Origin: Sphingobacterium puteale
GTDB lineage: Bacteria > Bacteroidota > Bacteroidia > Sphingobacteriales > Sphingobacteriaceae
DNA: 64,000 bases
NCBI RefSeq assembly: GCF_003627955.1
Contig: NZ_RBWS01000001.1
Location: 558,001-622,000, forward strand
Reading direction: 5' to 3'
A program made the translations under genes and the position numbers. Every line of letters starts with the position of its first letter. Position 1 is the stretch's first letter. Of this stretch, positions 8,731 to 17,965 are shown piece after piece. The notes beneath the pieces are model-generated. The model was not told the origin of the DNA and did no database searches. It worked only from the letters and a program-made list of their open reading frames with translations.

Positions 8731-10531
8731 AGGCCTTCCCTTCTTTAGCCGCCAGCAAGTAGATCAATGAAGCCGTTCCGTCCATGGTTGGCTCATTGGT
8801 ACTGTAGTCACCATAATCGTCATGATAAACGGCAAGGTCACTCTGAAAATCCGCATAGCTATCGGGGTTGTTCAGCTTAATACCGATCAGGTTACGGTAA
8901 GTAGACGCCATGATCGGACCATCTACCAGCCCCCCGTCGATCGGATGCTTACCCAGATAAGTAAAAGCAGAATGTGGATCAACCGGTGTGTCGCCCCAAG
9001 ATGGAAGTCCGTAAACCATACTTGTTCCCCAAGGATTAGCACCAAACAACCAATCAAAGTTCGCCTGTTCCAGTTCATCAAACTGATTATCCCCTGTCAG
9101 TTCTTTATACCAAAGGCACTGTATGGCAAAAGAAGCCGTAAGATTGTTGCTGCACCAGATAAAAGGAACCCCTCTTAAAAATGCATTTTGCTCCGCACGT
9201 TTATTGACCTCTTCGATACCTTGCCTATAATATGAAACAATCTCCTCGCGATCCTGTCCCTTCAATTTTTTAGCCAATTCATAATGCCCCAAGTTGATAA
9301 AAGGATACCACTGATAATGCGCAGCTGTATCTGATATCATCCAGGGTGTTATTTTTTCCTGTCTGGCATACTGCATGGCTTCCTCGGCAAACTTGTTTTT
9401 CTTTGTTACCGAAAATCCCATTGCTGCCGCCAGCTGCATATCATCCACCCAATTGTCTTCGGCATAGATATAGGGTGATTTGACCGAAACCGTCTGTGTT
9501 ACCCCGGGTTTTATATTTGCATACGCATAAGCTGTCTCCGCTTTCTGTGACAGCAATTTTGCATATTTTTTATTCTCTTTTCCAAAAAGCACAGATCCCA
9601 AACGGAAAGCGCTACTAAATTTCCCCGCCGTGGAACTCGTCCCGGTGGTGTTATTCATAAACTTGCCCCTTTGCTGAGGCTCGCCATCTATAAAATACAC
9701 CGGGCGTTCAAATCCACGACCATAGTAGGGATCCTCCTTGGGCATGCGCATACTTGCATGATCGCGGTCATCCGCAATCTGATTATACATCTGATTCGCT
9801 TTTGGATGCATCTTCAACAACCAGTCCAGTCCCCATTTGGCTTCATCCAACACATCAGCACGACCATTTTTTCCATCCAAGCCATTTGCCTGTTTTTGAT
9901 CGTCAAACACTTTGGGAAAATCCCGATAAGCCGCCAGCAGGTGGAATGTCGCATTTGCAGACGTGGTCGCGTATTGTAAATAATCAGAAGCATCATGCCA
10001 GCCTCCGCCAGCATCAATATGCGAACTATCCGCTATACCGACTTTACCGGCATACAAAGTAAAGCCATCATGGGTATGACAACTATCCTTTAAAAAAGGA
10101 TTGAACAATGTCCGTTGTTGACGCATATACCGTAATACAAAGTCCGCTGCACCCTTATAGACATCGGAGGCTATCCTAAAATCAGGAGACTTGATTTCTC
10201 CCACCTGGATAAAATAACTTCCCGTATCCTGTAATGCCGAAAAATCAAATCGAAAACTCTGAACAAACGGACCATAGGCACCATAATCCTTCCCTACAGG
10301 GCGGACATATATTGTTTTACCTGTTTTTGCATCTTTAACCTCAAAAGAACGAAGCTGCCTGATTGATTTCCCTCCCCATACCGCGACCTTTTTGCCTGTC
10401 GGAGTATAGCCTAATTGGTTTATTCGAATCCAAGCATTCTGCTGTGCTTCCGCAAAGTTACAAACAAAACATGCAAAAACAAGCAAAAAAGCTTGACGTA
10501 AATTTAAGAAGTTTAGACATTCTTTTATCAT
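8705..10531 (-). CDS. Glycoside hydrolase family 9 enzyme with N-terminal Ig-like domain
   Basis: The 608-residue protein has a signal peptide at 1-29, an Ig-like CelD_N domain at about 33-122 (WIRINQLGYTP), and a GH9 (alpha/alpha)6 catalytic domain at about 125-595. WHDASDY at residues 178-184 corresponds to the GH9 DAGD aspartates (D180, D183). STNEPTMDGTASLIY near the end carries the general acid, probably E580. GH9 contains cellulases and also exo-glucosaminidases; in this locus an action on an amino-sugar or wall glycan seems more likely than cellulose. It is second in the operon, 42 bases after the phosphoesterase gene. It ends GGA-AAA-AAG-TAA, a frameshift-prone heptamer directly at the stop codon. 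Confidence 0.88.
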   Translation of the reverse strand: MIKECLNFLNLRQAFLLVFACFVCNFAEAQQNAWIRINQLGYTPTGKKVAVWGGKSIRQLRSFEVKDAKTGKTIYVRPVGKDYGAYGPFVQSFRFDFSALQDTGSYFIQVGEIKSPDFRIASDVYKGAADFVLRYMRQQRTLFNPFLKDSCHTHDGFTLYAGKVGIADSSHIDAGGGWHDASDYLQYATTSANATFHLLAAYRDFPKVFDDQKQANGLDGKNGRADVLDEAKWGLDWLLKMHPKANQMYNQIADDRDHASMRMPKEDPYYGRGFERPVYFIDGEPQQRGKFMNNTTGTSSTAGKFSSAFRLGSVLFGKENKKYAKLLSQKAETAYAYANIKPGVTQTVSVKSPYIYAEDNWVDDMQLAAAMGFSVTKKNKFAEEAMQYARQEKITPWMISDTAAHYQWYPFINLGHYELAKKLKGQDREEIVSYYRQGIEEVNKRAEQNAFLRGVPFIWCSNNLTASFAIQCLWYKELTGDNQFDELEQANFDWLFGANPWGTSMVYGLPSWGDTPVDPHSAFTYLGKHPIDGGLVDGPIMASTYRNLIGIKLNNPDSYADFQSDLAVYHDDYGDYSTNEPTMDGTASLIYLLAAKEGKALEEPVGKK

Positions 10532-10573
10532 AATAAGGCATTTATTTTTAATAAAATCAACTCAAACGGTTGT

Positions 10574-12430
10574 TTAAAACCTCAAAGAAACTATTTTCCC
10601 ATCCATCGTACTCGCAACAACCTCATTATTACCACTTATAGCAACAGGGTTGACCATGCCATTGGAAATCTTATACTGCCAGATAACCGCGCCTGTTTTT
10701 GCATCCACAGCCGAAAGCAAACCCGAATGACTCGGCACAAACACCAATTTACGGTTTGTTTTTATTGCCGATGGGGTCAGTTCATAGGGTAATTTTAGTT
10801 TTGCTTTCCAAATTACGTCCATTTTGTCATCCGAAGAAGAAATTCCCAGCAAATCGCCGTCCATTGTCTTCACATAGACCTGTTTTTTATTTACCGCCAA
10901 CCCCATAGACTCCCGCACACGTATAGTATCCTTCTTTTCCCGCCAGATCACTGCGCCATTTCGCGCATCCAACGCAGTCATAAACCGATCCGGCGCGACA
11001 ACAAAAATGCGATTATTTACTCCGACAGGATTACAGGCAGCAGCCGAAAACATCCGATTGGCGTGACCATTTTTCCATTCCCAGGATAATTTTCCGGTTT
11101 TGGCATCCAAGGCATAAAATCCATTTCCCCAAGAACCGAAGATAATATTTCCTAAATAATAAGTTGGCAAAGTCGACACAAACCCTTTGACCTGATCAAA
11201 ACTCCATCTCAAATTTCCGGTCTTTACGTCCAATGCCCTGAATTTACCATCTGAGCCACCGATAAAAGCAATACCATCCTGAATCAACGGCGACCCCAAT
11301 ACAGCTTTATCTGTTTTTACCTTCCAGAGGAGTTTTCCGTTTTCTGCATCGACAGCATAGATAAAGTGATCCGAAGAGCCGGCGACAACAACACCTTTCC
11401 AAACTGCTGGCGTGGAATACACCTTTCCTCCCGTTCTGTAAGACCATAGCTTTTTACCGGATTTAAGATCCAGGGCAAAGATATCCCCTGCAGTATTTGA
11501 AGTAATTACCTTATTTTTATCAATGGTCAACCCTGCGCCAATGTCGCTTGCGTCTTCGAAAGTCCAGTTCACATGAACGGCACCCGCATATTTCTCGTTG
11601 ACTGCATAACTTGGTCGCGGGTAAACAGCAGCCTCTTTATCATAATGATGATCAAACAAAGGCACCTCCAACCAAGGTTTTTCTTGTGTCCCTACGCCCG
11701 GATTACGTTCCTGATAGGAAGCTTTTCCATCCCCAATAGTGACGATATTATACCCCCCCACAGCTTTATTTGCGCGGAGGTTAGACCGCCCCATCACACC
11801 CGGTATACCTTCCCAGTCGTAAGCCTTATTTGCATGACCATGTCCACAGAACGCCAATTGGACATTACGTGTTTTGACCCGTTTCAATGCATCAAACCAA
11901 TTGTTCAGGGAAGAATCTTGTGGATAATGGTTAATATAAATTAATGGTGTTTGCCTATCGGGGTTCGCGGCAAAGACAGAATCCATCCACACCAGGTTTT
12001 CACGTGGTATTTGACCTGGACTCATACGCATATTCGGACCGGAATTAGTCCCTATAAATTGATAACCTTTATGTTTAAAGAAAAACGTTTCGCCACCGAA
12101 GACGGTACGGAAAGTATTGGCTCCATTTTCGGACCAGTTTCCATCATGATTGCCCGGAATTACATACCAGGGCAGTTGCAGGCTATCCAAAATACGTTTT
12201 GCCAATTTCAGTTCCTGATCAGCCCCAAATTCAGTGATATCCCCAGAGAGTATAACAAAATCGATGTCTTTCAATGTATTAAGATCCTTTACAGTACGTC
12301 GCAGATCTTCCGCTCCTGTTGCACCGCCAACATGTGTGTCTGTCACATGGGCAAATTTAAAAGATTGCGCAAAGGACATATCAATAATGCATAATAATGC
12401 ACCAATAAGGGTTATAAGCCTCGGTTTCAT
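10574..12430 (-). CDS. Calcineurin-like phosphoesterase fused to PQQ-type beta-propeller
   Basis: I place the start at ATG 12430 (MKPRLITLIGALLCIIDMSFAQ), which gives a clean signal peptide and 618 residues. An upstream in-frame ATG at 12466 falls inside a repeated regulatory motif. The N-terminal half carries metallophosphoesterase motifs: VTDTHVG (D-x-H), LSGDITE, IPGNHDGN, YINHYP and FCGHGHAN. The C-terminal half, from about residue 290, has repeated PQQ-type blades such as DLKSGKKLWSYRT, DAENGKLLWKVKT and DAKTGKLSWEWKN. It is periplasmic and probably hydrolyses a phosphoester or diester of a wall component. It is first in an operon with GH9, deacetylase, murQ and symporter. Confidence 0.88.
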   Translation of the reverse strand: MKPRLITLIGALLCIIDMSFAQSFKFAHVTDTHVGGATGAEDLRRTVKDLNTLKDIDFVILSGDITEFGADQELKLAKRILDSLQLPWYVIPGNHDGNWSENGANTFRTVFGGETFFFKHKGYQFIGTNSGPNMRMSPGQIPRENLVWMDSVFAANPDRQTPLIYINHYPQDSSLNNWFDALKRVKTRNVQLAFCGHGHANKAYDWEGIPGVMGRSNLRANKAVGGYNIVTIGDGKASYQERNPGVGTQEKPWLEVPLFDHHYDKEAAVYPRPSYAVNEKYAGAVHVNWTFEDASDIGAGLTIDKNKVITSNTAGDIFALDLKSGKKLWSYRTGGKVYSTPAVWKGVVVAGSSDHFIYAVDAENGKLLWKVKTDKAVLGSPLIQDGIAFIGGSDGKFRALDVKTGNLRWSFDQVKGFVSTLPTYYLGNIIFGSWGNGFYALDAKTGKLSWEWKNGHANRMFSAAACNPVGVNNRIFVVAPDRFMTALDARNGAVIWREKKDTIRVRESMGLAVNKKQVYVKTMDGDLLGISSSDDKMDVIWKAKLKLPYELTPSAIKTNRKLVFVPSHSGLLSAVDAKTGAVIWQYKISNGMVNPVAISGNNEVVASTMDGKIVSLRF

Positions 12431-12450
12431 GGATAATATTTTCTTAAAAA

Positions 12451-12497
12451 TAGCGTTTTTATGCATAAATACAAAAAAACAGATGCGTTTTTATGCG
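12451..12497 (-). promoter_or_regulatory. Two copies of the locus motif ATGCR-N5-ATGCR, 32 bp apart
   Basis: On the plus strand, TAGCGTTTTTATGCA lies at 12451-12465 and ATGCGTTTTTATGCG at 12483-12497. Each is a direct repeat of ATGCR with a 10-base period. The pair is 32 bases apart (about three helical turns) and lies just upstream of the phosphoesterase operon. Similar sites lie upstream of other operons in this locus. Confidence 0.5.
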
Positions 12498-12510
12498 TGA
12501 TATTTTTGAT

Positions 12511-12541
12511 ATAAAAAAGCCTTGTCTAATAGACAAGGCTT
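12511..12541 (-). terminator. Terminator of the NamZ-SusC-SusD operon
   Basis: AAGCCTTGTCT (12517-12527) and AGACAAGGCTT (12531-12541) form an 11-bp perfect stem. On the minus strand it is followed by a T tract. It lies 20 bases after the SusD stop. Confidence 0.85.
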
Positions 12542-12560
12542 AATACTGTCAAGAGTCAAA

Positions 12561-14420
12561 TTACCAACCCTTAGTTTGGGTCAGTTTATAACCTTTCGAA
12601 GCATATTCATTTATTTGCTCCAGGCCAACAGGTGCCATATAAGAGCGATCCGAGAAAGACTCCCGATTTTGGACGGTTTCGACAAGATAGAAGCCAACCA
12701 TTTGACTAGCATTCTTACCATCATAAATGATTACTTTATTCGTAGCATCCACCACTTTAAGGATTCCTACTTTTGAAGGATCCAGTAAAGCCGGAATATC
12801 TTTCTGAACATCAATCCAAGGACCACGGTAATAATCTGGATTTTTATCAAAATTCATATAATCCAGTTTCTTCCAGCGTTTAATATCCAATAGACGAAGA
12901 CCTTCATAAACAAACTCCATGCGACGCTCGCGGCGGATTTCCCAAGTTAATGGTGACACATCAGCATCTCTTGCAGGGTCATTTGCGATAGCTCCGATCT
13001 GTAAAGGCGCTGTTTTCTGTACCCCTTTTGATGCAGCCACAGCATCTATAGGACGAGCACGTATCGCATTGATCGATTTGTCTATATCACCCTGTGTTAC
13101 AGCCGCCCCTCCAAATCCCTCAGCTAAAATCTGCTTCGCTTCAACAAAATTAAGTACCACCTCAGCCAAACGAATAACCGGTGCATCAGATGTGTTCGTC
13201 ATCCCGGCCCACGCAGCAGGATATTTACCACCAATATAGGTCAATGCTTCTCTTGAGGCAAACTTAAATGCGTAAAAAAGAGTCGACGAGGAAGTTAATG
13301 GCTTCTCATAAAATGAAGCCTCAAAACGAGGATCTCGTGTAACGGCCAAATCTTTAATGGAGAAACTGCTTGCATTTGTCACAGATGAGTTTTGCCAAGG
13401 TTTTCCGTCATTACACAGAAACGATTTGACAAGAACGAGATTGGACGCATTATCCTGACGCTCTGTACCGTTGCTATACGAACCAACACTGTGCGTGACA
13501 TTTTTAGTTGCGTCATAAGCACGATACATGATTACTTCTTGATTGGCACTTAAATCCTCCGATGAAAAAAGACTCTTAAAATCACTTGTAAACTTATAAG
13601 CACCAGAATTCATCACAATTTCGGCCGCCTTCTGAGCCAACTCCAAATATTTCTTCGCTCTTTCTTTATCTATATTGTGATAATATAAATAAGACCCTTC
13701 GAACAACATATAACGAGAAATAAAAGATGCCGCAACATATTTATTCAGGTATTGCTTTCCGTCATTTGTCCGCATATTATCCAATACATATTGAAAATCT
13801 TCGTACACATGATCCATAACCACACTGCGATTATCCCGGTCTTTATACAAAAGATCCGTTTCAGTATCCTTCAATTCTTTATCATAATAAGGAACATCAC
13901 CAAATACCTCTACCAGGCGACTATACTCCGATCCTCTGAAAAAACGGGCCACAGCCATCCAGTGACGATAAGTCTCATCATTAATATTTGGTTTGGTTAC
14001 ACGCTCAATGCGGTCAACAAAAATATTTGCTTTTCTTACGTAAACAAAGTTCCAGGTCGGGCCTGCATATTCCCGCAACATCTGCGGCGTCTCCATTAAA
14101 GCAATTGTACTGGCATATTCATTTTTACGGGTAGAAGGAACAGTATTCTCAAAATTATCCTGAATATTCCTCTTTGTCAGGTCATCCGAAAAATTATAGC
14201 CTGTTACAGGAGCATAAGCAGTTGCATAGCCCGAATTATTACCTGTAAAAAAATTCGGATAGAATCCATTTGCGTAAAGACGCAAAGCCAGCTCGTTTCC
14301 CCAGCTATTTTGATCTTCGATACTCGTTAACTGATCACGATCCAAAACATCTTTATTACAGGAGGACAATAAAACTGTTGCCCCCAGCGCCAAAAAAGCT
14401 ATTTTCTTTGTAAGTTTCAT
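12561..14420 (-). CDS. SusD/RagB-family nutrient-binding lipoprotein (pair 1)
   Basis: The 619-residue protein has a lipoprotein signal ending in LLSSC (Cys21). The SusD fold shows in NFVYVRKANIFVDRI near residue 125, HWMAVARFFRGSEYSRLVEVFGDVPY near residue 150 (the TPR helix block), and C-terminal LTWEIRRERRMEFVYEGLRLLDIKRW near residue 505. SusD proteins sit on the cell surface and cap their SusC partner. It lies 11 bases downstream of SusC pair 1 and is the last gene of its operon. The ligand is inferred as a wall-derived glycan from its neighbours. Confidence 0.95.
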   Translation of the reverse strand: MKLTKKIAFLALGATVLLSSCNKDVLDRDQLTSIEDQNSWGNELALRLYANGFYPNFFTGNNSGYATAYAPVTGYNFSDDLTKRNIQDNFENTVPSTRKNEYASTIALMETPQMLREYAGPTWNFVYVRKANIFVDRIERVTKPNINDETYRHWMAVARFFRGSEYSRLVEVFGDVPYYDKELKDTETDLLYKDRDNRSVVMDHVYEDFQYVLDNMRTNDGKQYLNKYVAASFISRYMLFEGSYLYYHNIDKERAKKYLELAQKAAEIVMNSGAYKFTSDFKSLFSSEDLSANQEVIMYRAYDATKNVTHSVGSYSNGTERQDNASNLVLVKSFLCNDGKPWQNSSVTNASSFSIKDLAVTRDPRFEASFYEKPLTSSSTLFYAFKFASREALTYIGGKYPAAWAGMTNTSDAPVIRLAEVVLNFVEAKQILAEGFGGAAVTQGDIDKSINAIRARPIDAVAASKGVQKTAPLQIGAIANDPARDADVSPLTWEIRRERRMEFVYEGLRLLDIKRWKKLDYMNFDKNPDYYRGPWIDVQKDIPALLDPSKVGILKVVDATNKVIIYDGKNASQMVGFYLVETVQNRESFSDRSYMAPVGLEQINEYASKGYKLTQTKGW

Positions 14421-14431
14421 TTTTGTAAATT

Positions 14432-17400
14432 TTAGAAGTTAACTTGGACACCAAACGAAACCGATTTGAACATTGGTGTACCTACCCCTGTTCTACCCGA
14501 GTTATAATTCTTTTCATTGAATATAGAGAACCCATTGATTGCTTCAGGATCCACAGGCAAGCCTTTCAGTTTATCAAACGTAAAGAAATTTTCCAAAGAG
14601 GTATATATTCTCGCTGTTTTGATATAGGCTTTATTTGTCAGAGACGAAGGCAAAGTATATCCCAATGTAATATTCTTGATACGCATATAAGACATATCCA
14701 ATAAATAGCGCGATTGTTTTACCAGATTATTTGCGTCATTACTTGCCGCATTATTAAATGCAGCAGGATAAAAGGCATCGGTATGATCTTTCGACCAGAA
14801 ATTATCCGCAATAGCCGCAGGCATTGCACCATCCGAAGAGTTATAACCAGGGATCGTCAAGAATCCATTCCCCCAAAGCTGGCGTTTACCCACACCTTGT
14901 AGAAATGCCGAGAAATCAAAGCCTTTGTAATCAAGTCCCAAACGGAATCCGTACTCATAACGCGGAGTTTCGTTACCTATAATTTCCAAATCACCATGGT
15001 CACTTAACGTCTCAGCTCCTTTGTCAATCTTACCGTCACCATTTAGATCCACAAACTTTACATCACCGGGTCCCCAACGAAACTTGCTGTCCGTTGAAAA
15101 TGTATTGTATGCTCCATTTGGATCAGAAAGTTTATTAAATTTCTTCTGATTTATATCAATCTCCACCATCTTTCCGGAAGCATCATACTCGAAATCAGAG
15201 GCTTGATACAATCTATCTGTACGATACCCCCAAATTTCACCCACGTCCTTACCAACGTAATAATCAGAAATCACTTTGGTGTCGGTATACTTCAGAATGG
15301 TTGATTTGGCATCCGACAATGTCCCACGAACATTGAACCCGAGCCCGTTCTCAAAACGGTGATTGAAATCCATCGCCAACTCCCAACCCTGGGTACGCAA
15401 TGCACCAAAGTTCCCTTGCGGCGGCGGAGCACCAAAAGTTGCGCTTACATTCCCACTAGGAACAATCATATTTTTTGTGTCGCGGCGGTACCAATCGAAG
15501 ACCACGCCGAATTTATTTTTAAACATCCGCATATCCAGACCAATATCTGTGGTTTCAATACGCTGCCAGCCCAAACTGCTAAGAACCGCTGATGGTGTTC
15601 CAATATTATAATAACGGCTTCCATCTGCGCCAAGCCAGTTGATATCACCCGGAATAAGCGTTGAAGTATACAAACTTGGTAGCACCGTCTGATCACCGAT
15701 AGAACCCCAAGATCCTCTAAACTTCAATTGGTTCAATGTAGGCTTTGCCCATTCCATAAAACTTTCTTCGGATGCTACCCAGCCCGCAGAAAAGGACGGG
15801 AACCATTGCCATTTCAGGTTTTTTGGAAATTTCGAAGAACCATCATAACGGATATTTGCCTCAAACAGATACTTGTTTTTGTACGCATAGTTTACGCGAC
15901 CAAAATAACCCAGCTGCGCCTCCCACAAAGCATCCCCCTTGGCTTGCTGCGATGATGTATTCACACCAAATCCCAACTGTGGATTTTTGATATCGAGCAA
16001 ATTAAAGGTCTGAGAGGAATTCATATCATAATCCAAGGTCACACGGTTGATACCTGCCAAAAACTTAAATTCATGATCATCATTAATATTCAGATTATAC
16101 GTTGTAACAGCATTGATCGTGTTGTTACGACGATTCCCCGCCGCACGCAAAAAATGATCTGGGTTAGCGCCGTTCGCGGTATACATATAGTAATTCAGAT
16201 CATAGGCAGCCGAAGCGCCCTGCGTACCAGCTGGCACGACCTGACCATCCGCATTAACATAAACCGGAGCTCCGGCCGCATCTTTACGAGCAACACCTGC
16301 GATCCAGGAATCCGCGGCGGTAAAACGTGTCCCCGGCTGTGTCGTAATTTCTTCTTGATTAGAGAAGGTATAATCAAAATCTACCTTCCAGTTTTTCATA
16401 ATATTTACGGTAGCTCCCAAATTCAAATTCAGATAATTATTTTGGAAACTGGCCGTATTCGCTGAAGAAACTTCACTCCATGGACTCCGGATCATTTTAC
16501 CATTTTCATCGTAGCCCATCGGATATAGCGAACTCCAGCGGTATAAGTACAACCAAGGATCGGCAGTTGTCGAATTAGTCGTATACGGATACTCCTTTTT
16601 GCGGCGTGACACAATTGCACCACCGCGCACAGTCAGGTATTTATTCAGCTCCGTAGACAAACGTAAAGCAGCATTTGTCCGTCTGAATTGGTCGTGATCC
16701 GTAGGCTTCATCATTCCAGACTGATTCAATAAGCCCATACTTAAATTATAATCAGTTTTTCCAGAAGTACCCGAGATACTTAAATCATGCTGTGAAGTCG
16801 GCGCAGCCTTCCGGATCATATAATCCTGCACATTATAGGTACGCACACCATATTTTTTGGTCGGTTCAGCCGGATTCACATACCAGTCACGACCATATAC
16901 AGTAGGATCATTGGCACCAATTGTACCGCCGTATTTCTCTTTCCATTTAACGGCTAGGTCATAACTCTGTCTATTGACTTTATAGAATGCTCCCGCTTCA
17001 GTTTCACCAATCCTTTCTGCAGCTTCAAGTGAATACTTAAGCGCATTCACATCACCCATATTATAATCAACAGCTGAATTCTGGAAAGAAAAGTTATTAT
17101 TATAGCTGATATTGAAAGTATCCCCGCCCTTAGCGCCTTTTTTTGACGTGATCAACACCACCCCAAATGCTGCTTTAGCCCCATAGATGGAAGCTGCTGC
17201 CGCATCTTTCAACACCGTAATAGACTCTACATCAGCCGGATTAACCAATTGGATACTTGGGATTTCCACGTTATCTAATAAAATCAAAGGATTAGACTGT
17301 CCTGCAATCGAACCAATCTGCCCCCTAATTTTCATTACCGGATCGGAACCAACCTCGCCACTTGGCACCACAACAGTTAAACCCGGAGTGGTCCCTTGGA

Positions 17401-17893
17401 TACCACGTCCCACATCCGCAATGGCACGTCCCTGCAAATTGTCCTTGACGTTAATTGACGAAACGGCACCAGTTAAGTTCCCTTTCTTTTGGGTACCATA
17501 ACCAACGACCACGACCTCTTCCAAGGATTGATTATCATCAACCAACACTACATTAAGTGTATTCGAAGTAACGATGACATCTTGCGAAATATACCCGATG
17601 GATGAAAAACGCAATTTGCTTCCCACGGCAGCTGTAATCTTGAAATGCCCCTGCGCATCGGTTTTAGTAGATGCACTTCCGCCAACGACAGAAACGCTTA
17701 CTTCTGAGACTGGGCCTTTTCCATCCGTTACAGTACCTTGCACCGTATTTTGAACCGAAGTCTTCGATGAAGAGCGAAGCAGGGCACCCGTCAAGTTAGC
17801 ACTGCTCAAAGCGCCCTCTTTCTTTACAAAAGAATAGGATTCAGAAGGAAAACTCAATCCAAGAGCAACAGAAAATAGTACAAATTTTCTCAT
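14432..17893 (-). CDS. SusC/RagA-family TonB-dependent outer membrane transporter (pair 1)
   Basis: The 1153-residue protein has an N-terminal signal and a carboxypeptidase-D-like regulatory domain at about 50-115. A TonB-box-like EEVVVVGYGTQKKGNLTG follows near residue 125, then the plug (GIQGTTPGL, VLKDAAAASIYGAKAAFGVVLITSKKG) and a barrel ending in FGVQVNF. The signal peptide is atypical, with SYSF rather than an AxA site. It forms the import channel with SusD pair 1. The gene follows the exo-muramidase gene by 72 bases in the same direction. Confidence 0.96.
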   Translation of the reverse strand: MRKFVLFSVALGLSFPSESYSFVKKEGALSSANLTGALLRSSSKTSVQNTVQGTVTDGKGPVSEVSVSVVGGSASTKTDAQGHFKITAAVGSKLRFSSIGYISQDVIVTSNTLNVVLVDDNQSLEEVVVVGYGTQKKGNLTGAVSSINVKDNLQGRAIADVGRGIQGTTPGLTVVVPSGEVGSDPVMKIRGQIGSIAGQSNPLILLDNVEIPSIQLVNPADVESITVLKDAAAASIYGAKAAFGVVLITSKKGAKGGDTFNISYNNNFSFQNSAVDYNMGDVNALKYSLEAAERIGETEAGAFYKVNRQSYDLAVKWKEKYGGTIGANDPTVYGRDWYVNPAEPTKKYGVRTYNVQDYMIRKAAPTSQHDLSISGTSGKTDYNLSMGLLNQSGMMKPTDHDQFRRTNAALRLSTELNKYLTVRGGAIVSRRKKEYPYTTNSTTADPWLYLYRWSSLYPMGYDENGKMIRSPWSEVSSANTASFQNNYLNLNLGATVNIMKNWKVDFDYTFSNQEEITTQPGTRFTAADSWIAGVARKDAAGAPVYVNADGQVVPAGTQGASAAYDLNYYMYTANGANPDHFLRAAGNRRNNTINAVTTYNLNINDDHEFKFLAGINRVTLDYDMNSSQTFNLLDIKNPQLGFGVNTSSQQAKGDALWEAQLGYFGRVNYAYKNKYLFEANIRYDGSSKFPKNLKWQWFPSFSAGWVASEESFMEWAKPTLNQLKFRGSWGSIGDQTVLPSLYTSTLIPGDINWLGADGSRYYNIGTPSAVLSSLGWQRIETTDIGLDMRMFKNKFGVVFDWYRRDTKNMIVPSGNVSATFGAPPPQGNFGALRTQGWELAMDFNHRFENGLGFNVRGTLSDAKSTILKYTDTKVISDYYVGKDVGEIWGYRTDRLYQASDFEYDASGKMVEIDINQKKFNKLSDPNGAYNTFSTDSKFRWGPGDVKFVDLNGDGKIDKGAETLSDHGDLEIIGNETPRYEYGFRLGLDYKGFDFSAFLQGVGKRQLWGNGFLTIPGYNSSDGAMPAAIADNFWSKDHTDAFYPAAFNNAASNDANNLVKQSRYLLDMSYMRIKNITLGYTLPSSLTNKAYIKTARIYTSLENFFTFDKLKGLPVDPEAINGFSIFNEKNYNSGRTGVGTPMFKSVSFGVQVNF

Positions 17894-17965
17894 TGATTAT
17901 AGAGTTTTAAAAATAAATGATTCTAGTTAGTATTGTTCGTTATTCGTTAGTATTATTCGCTACAC

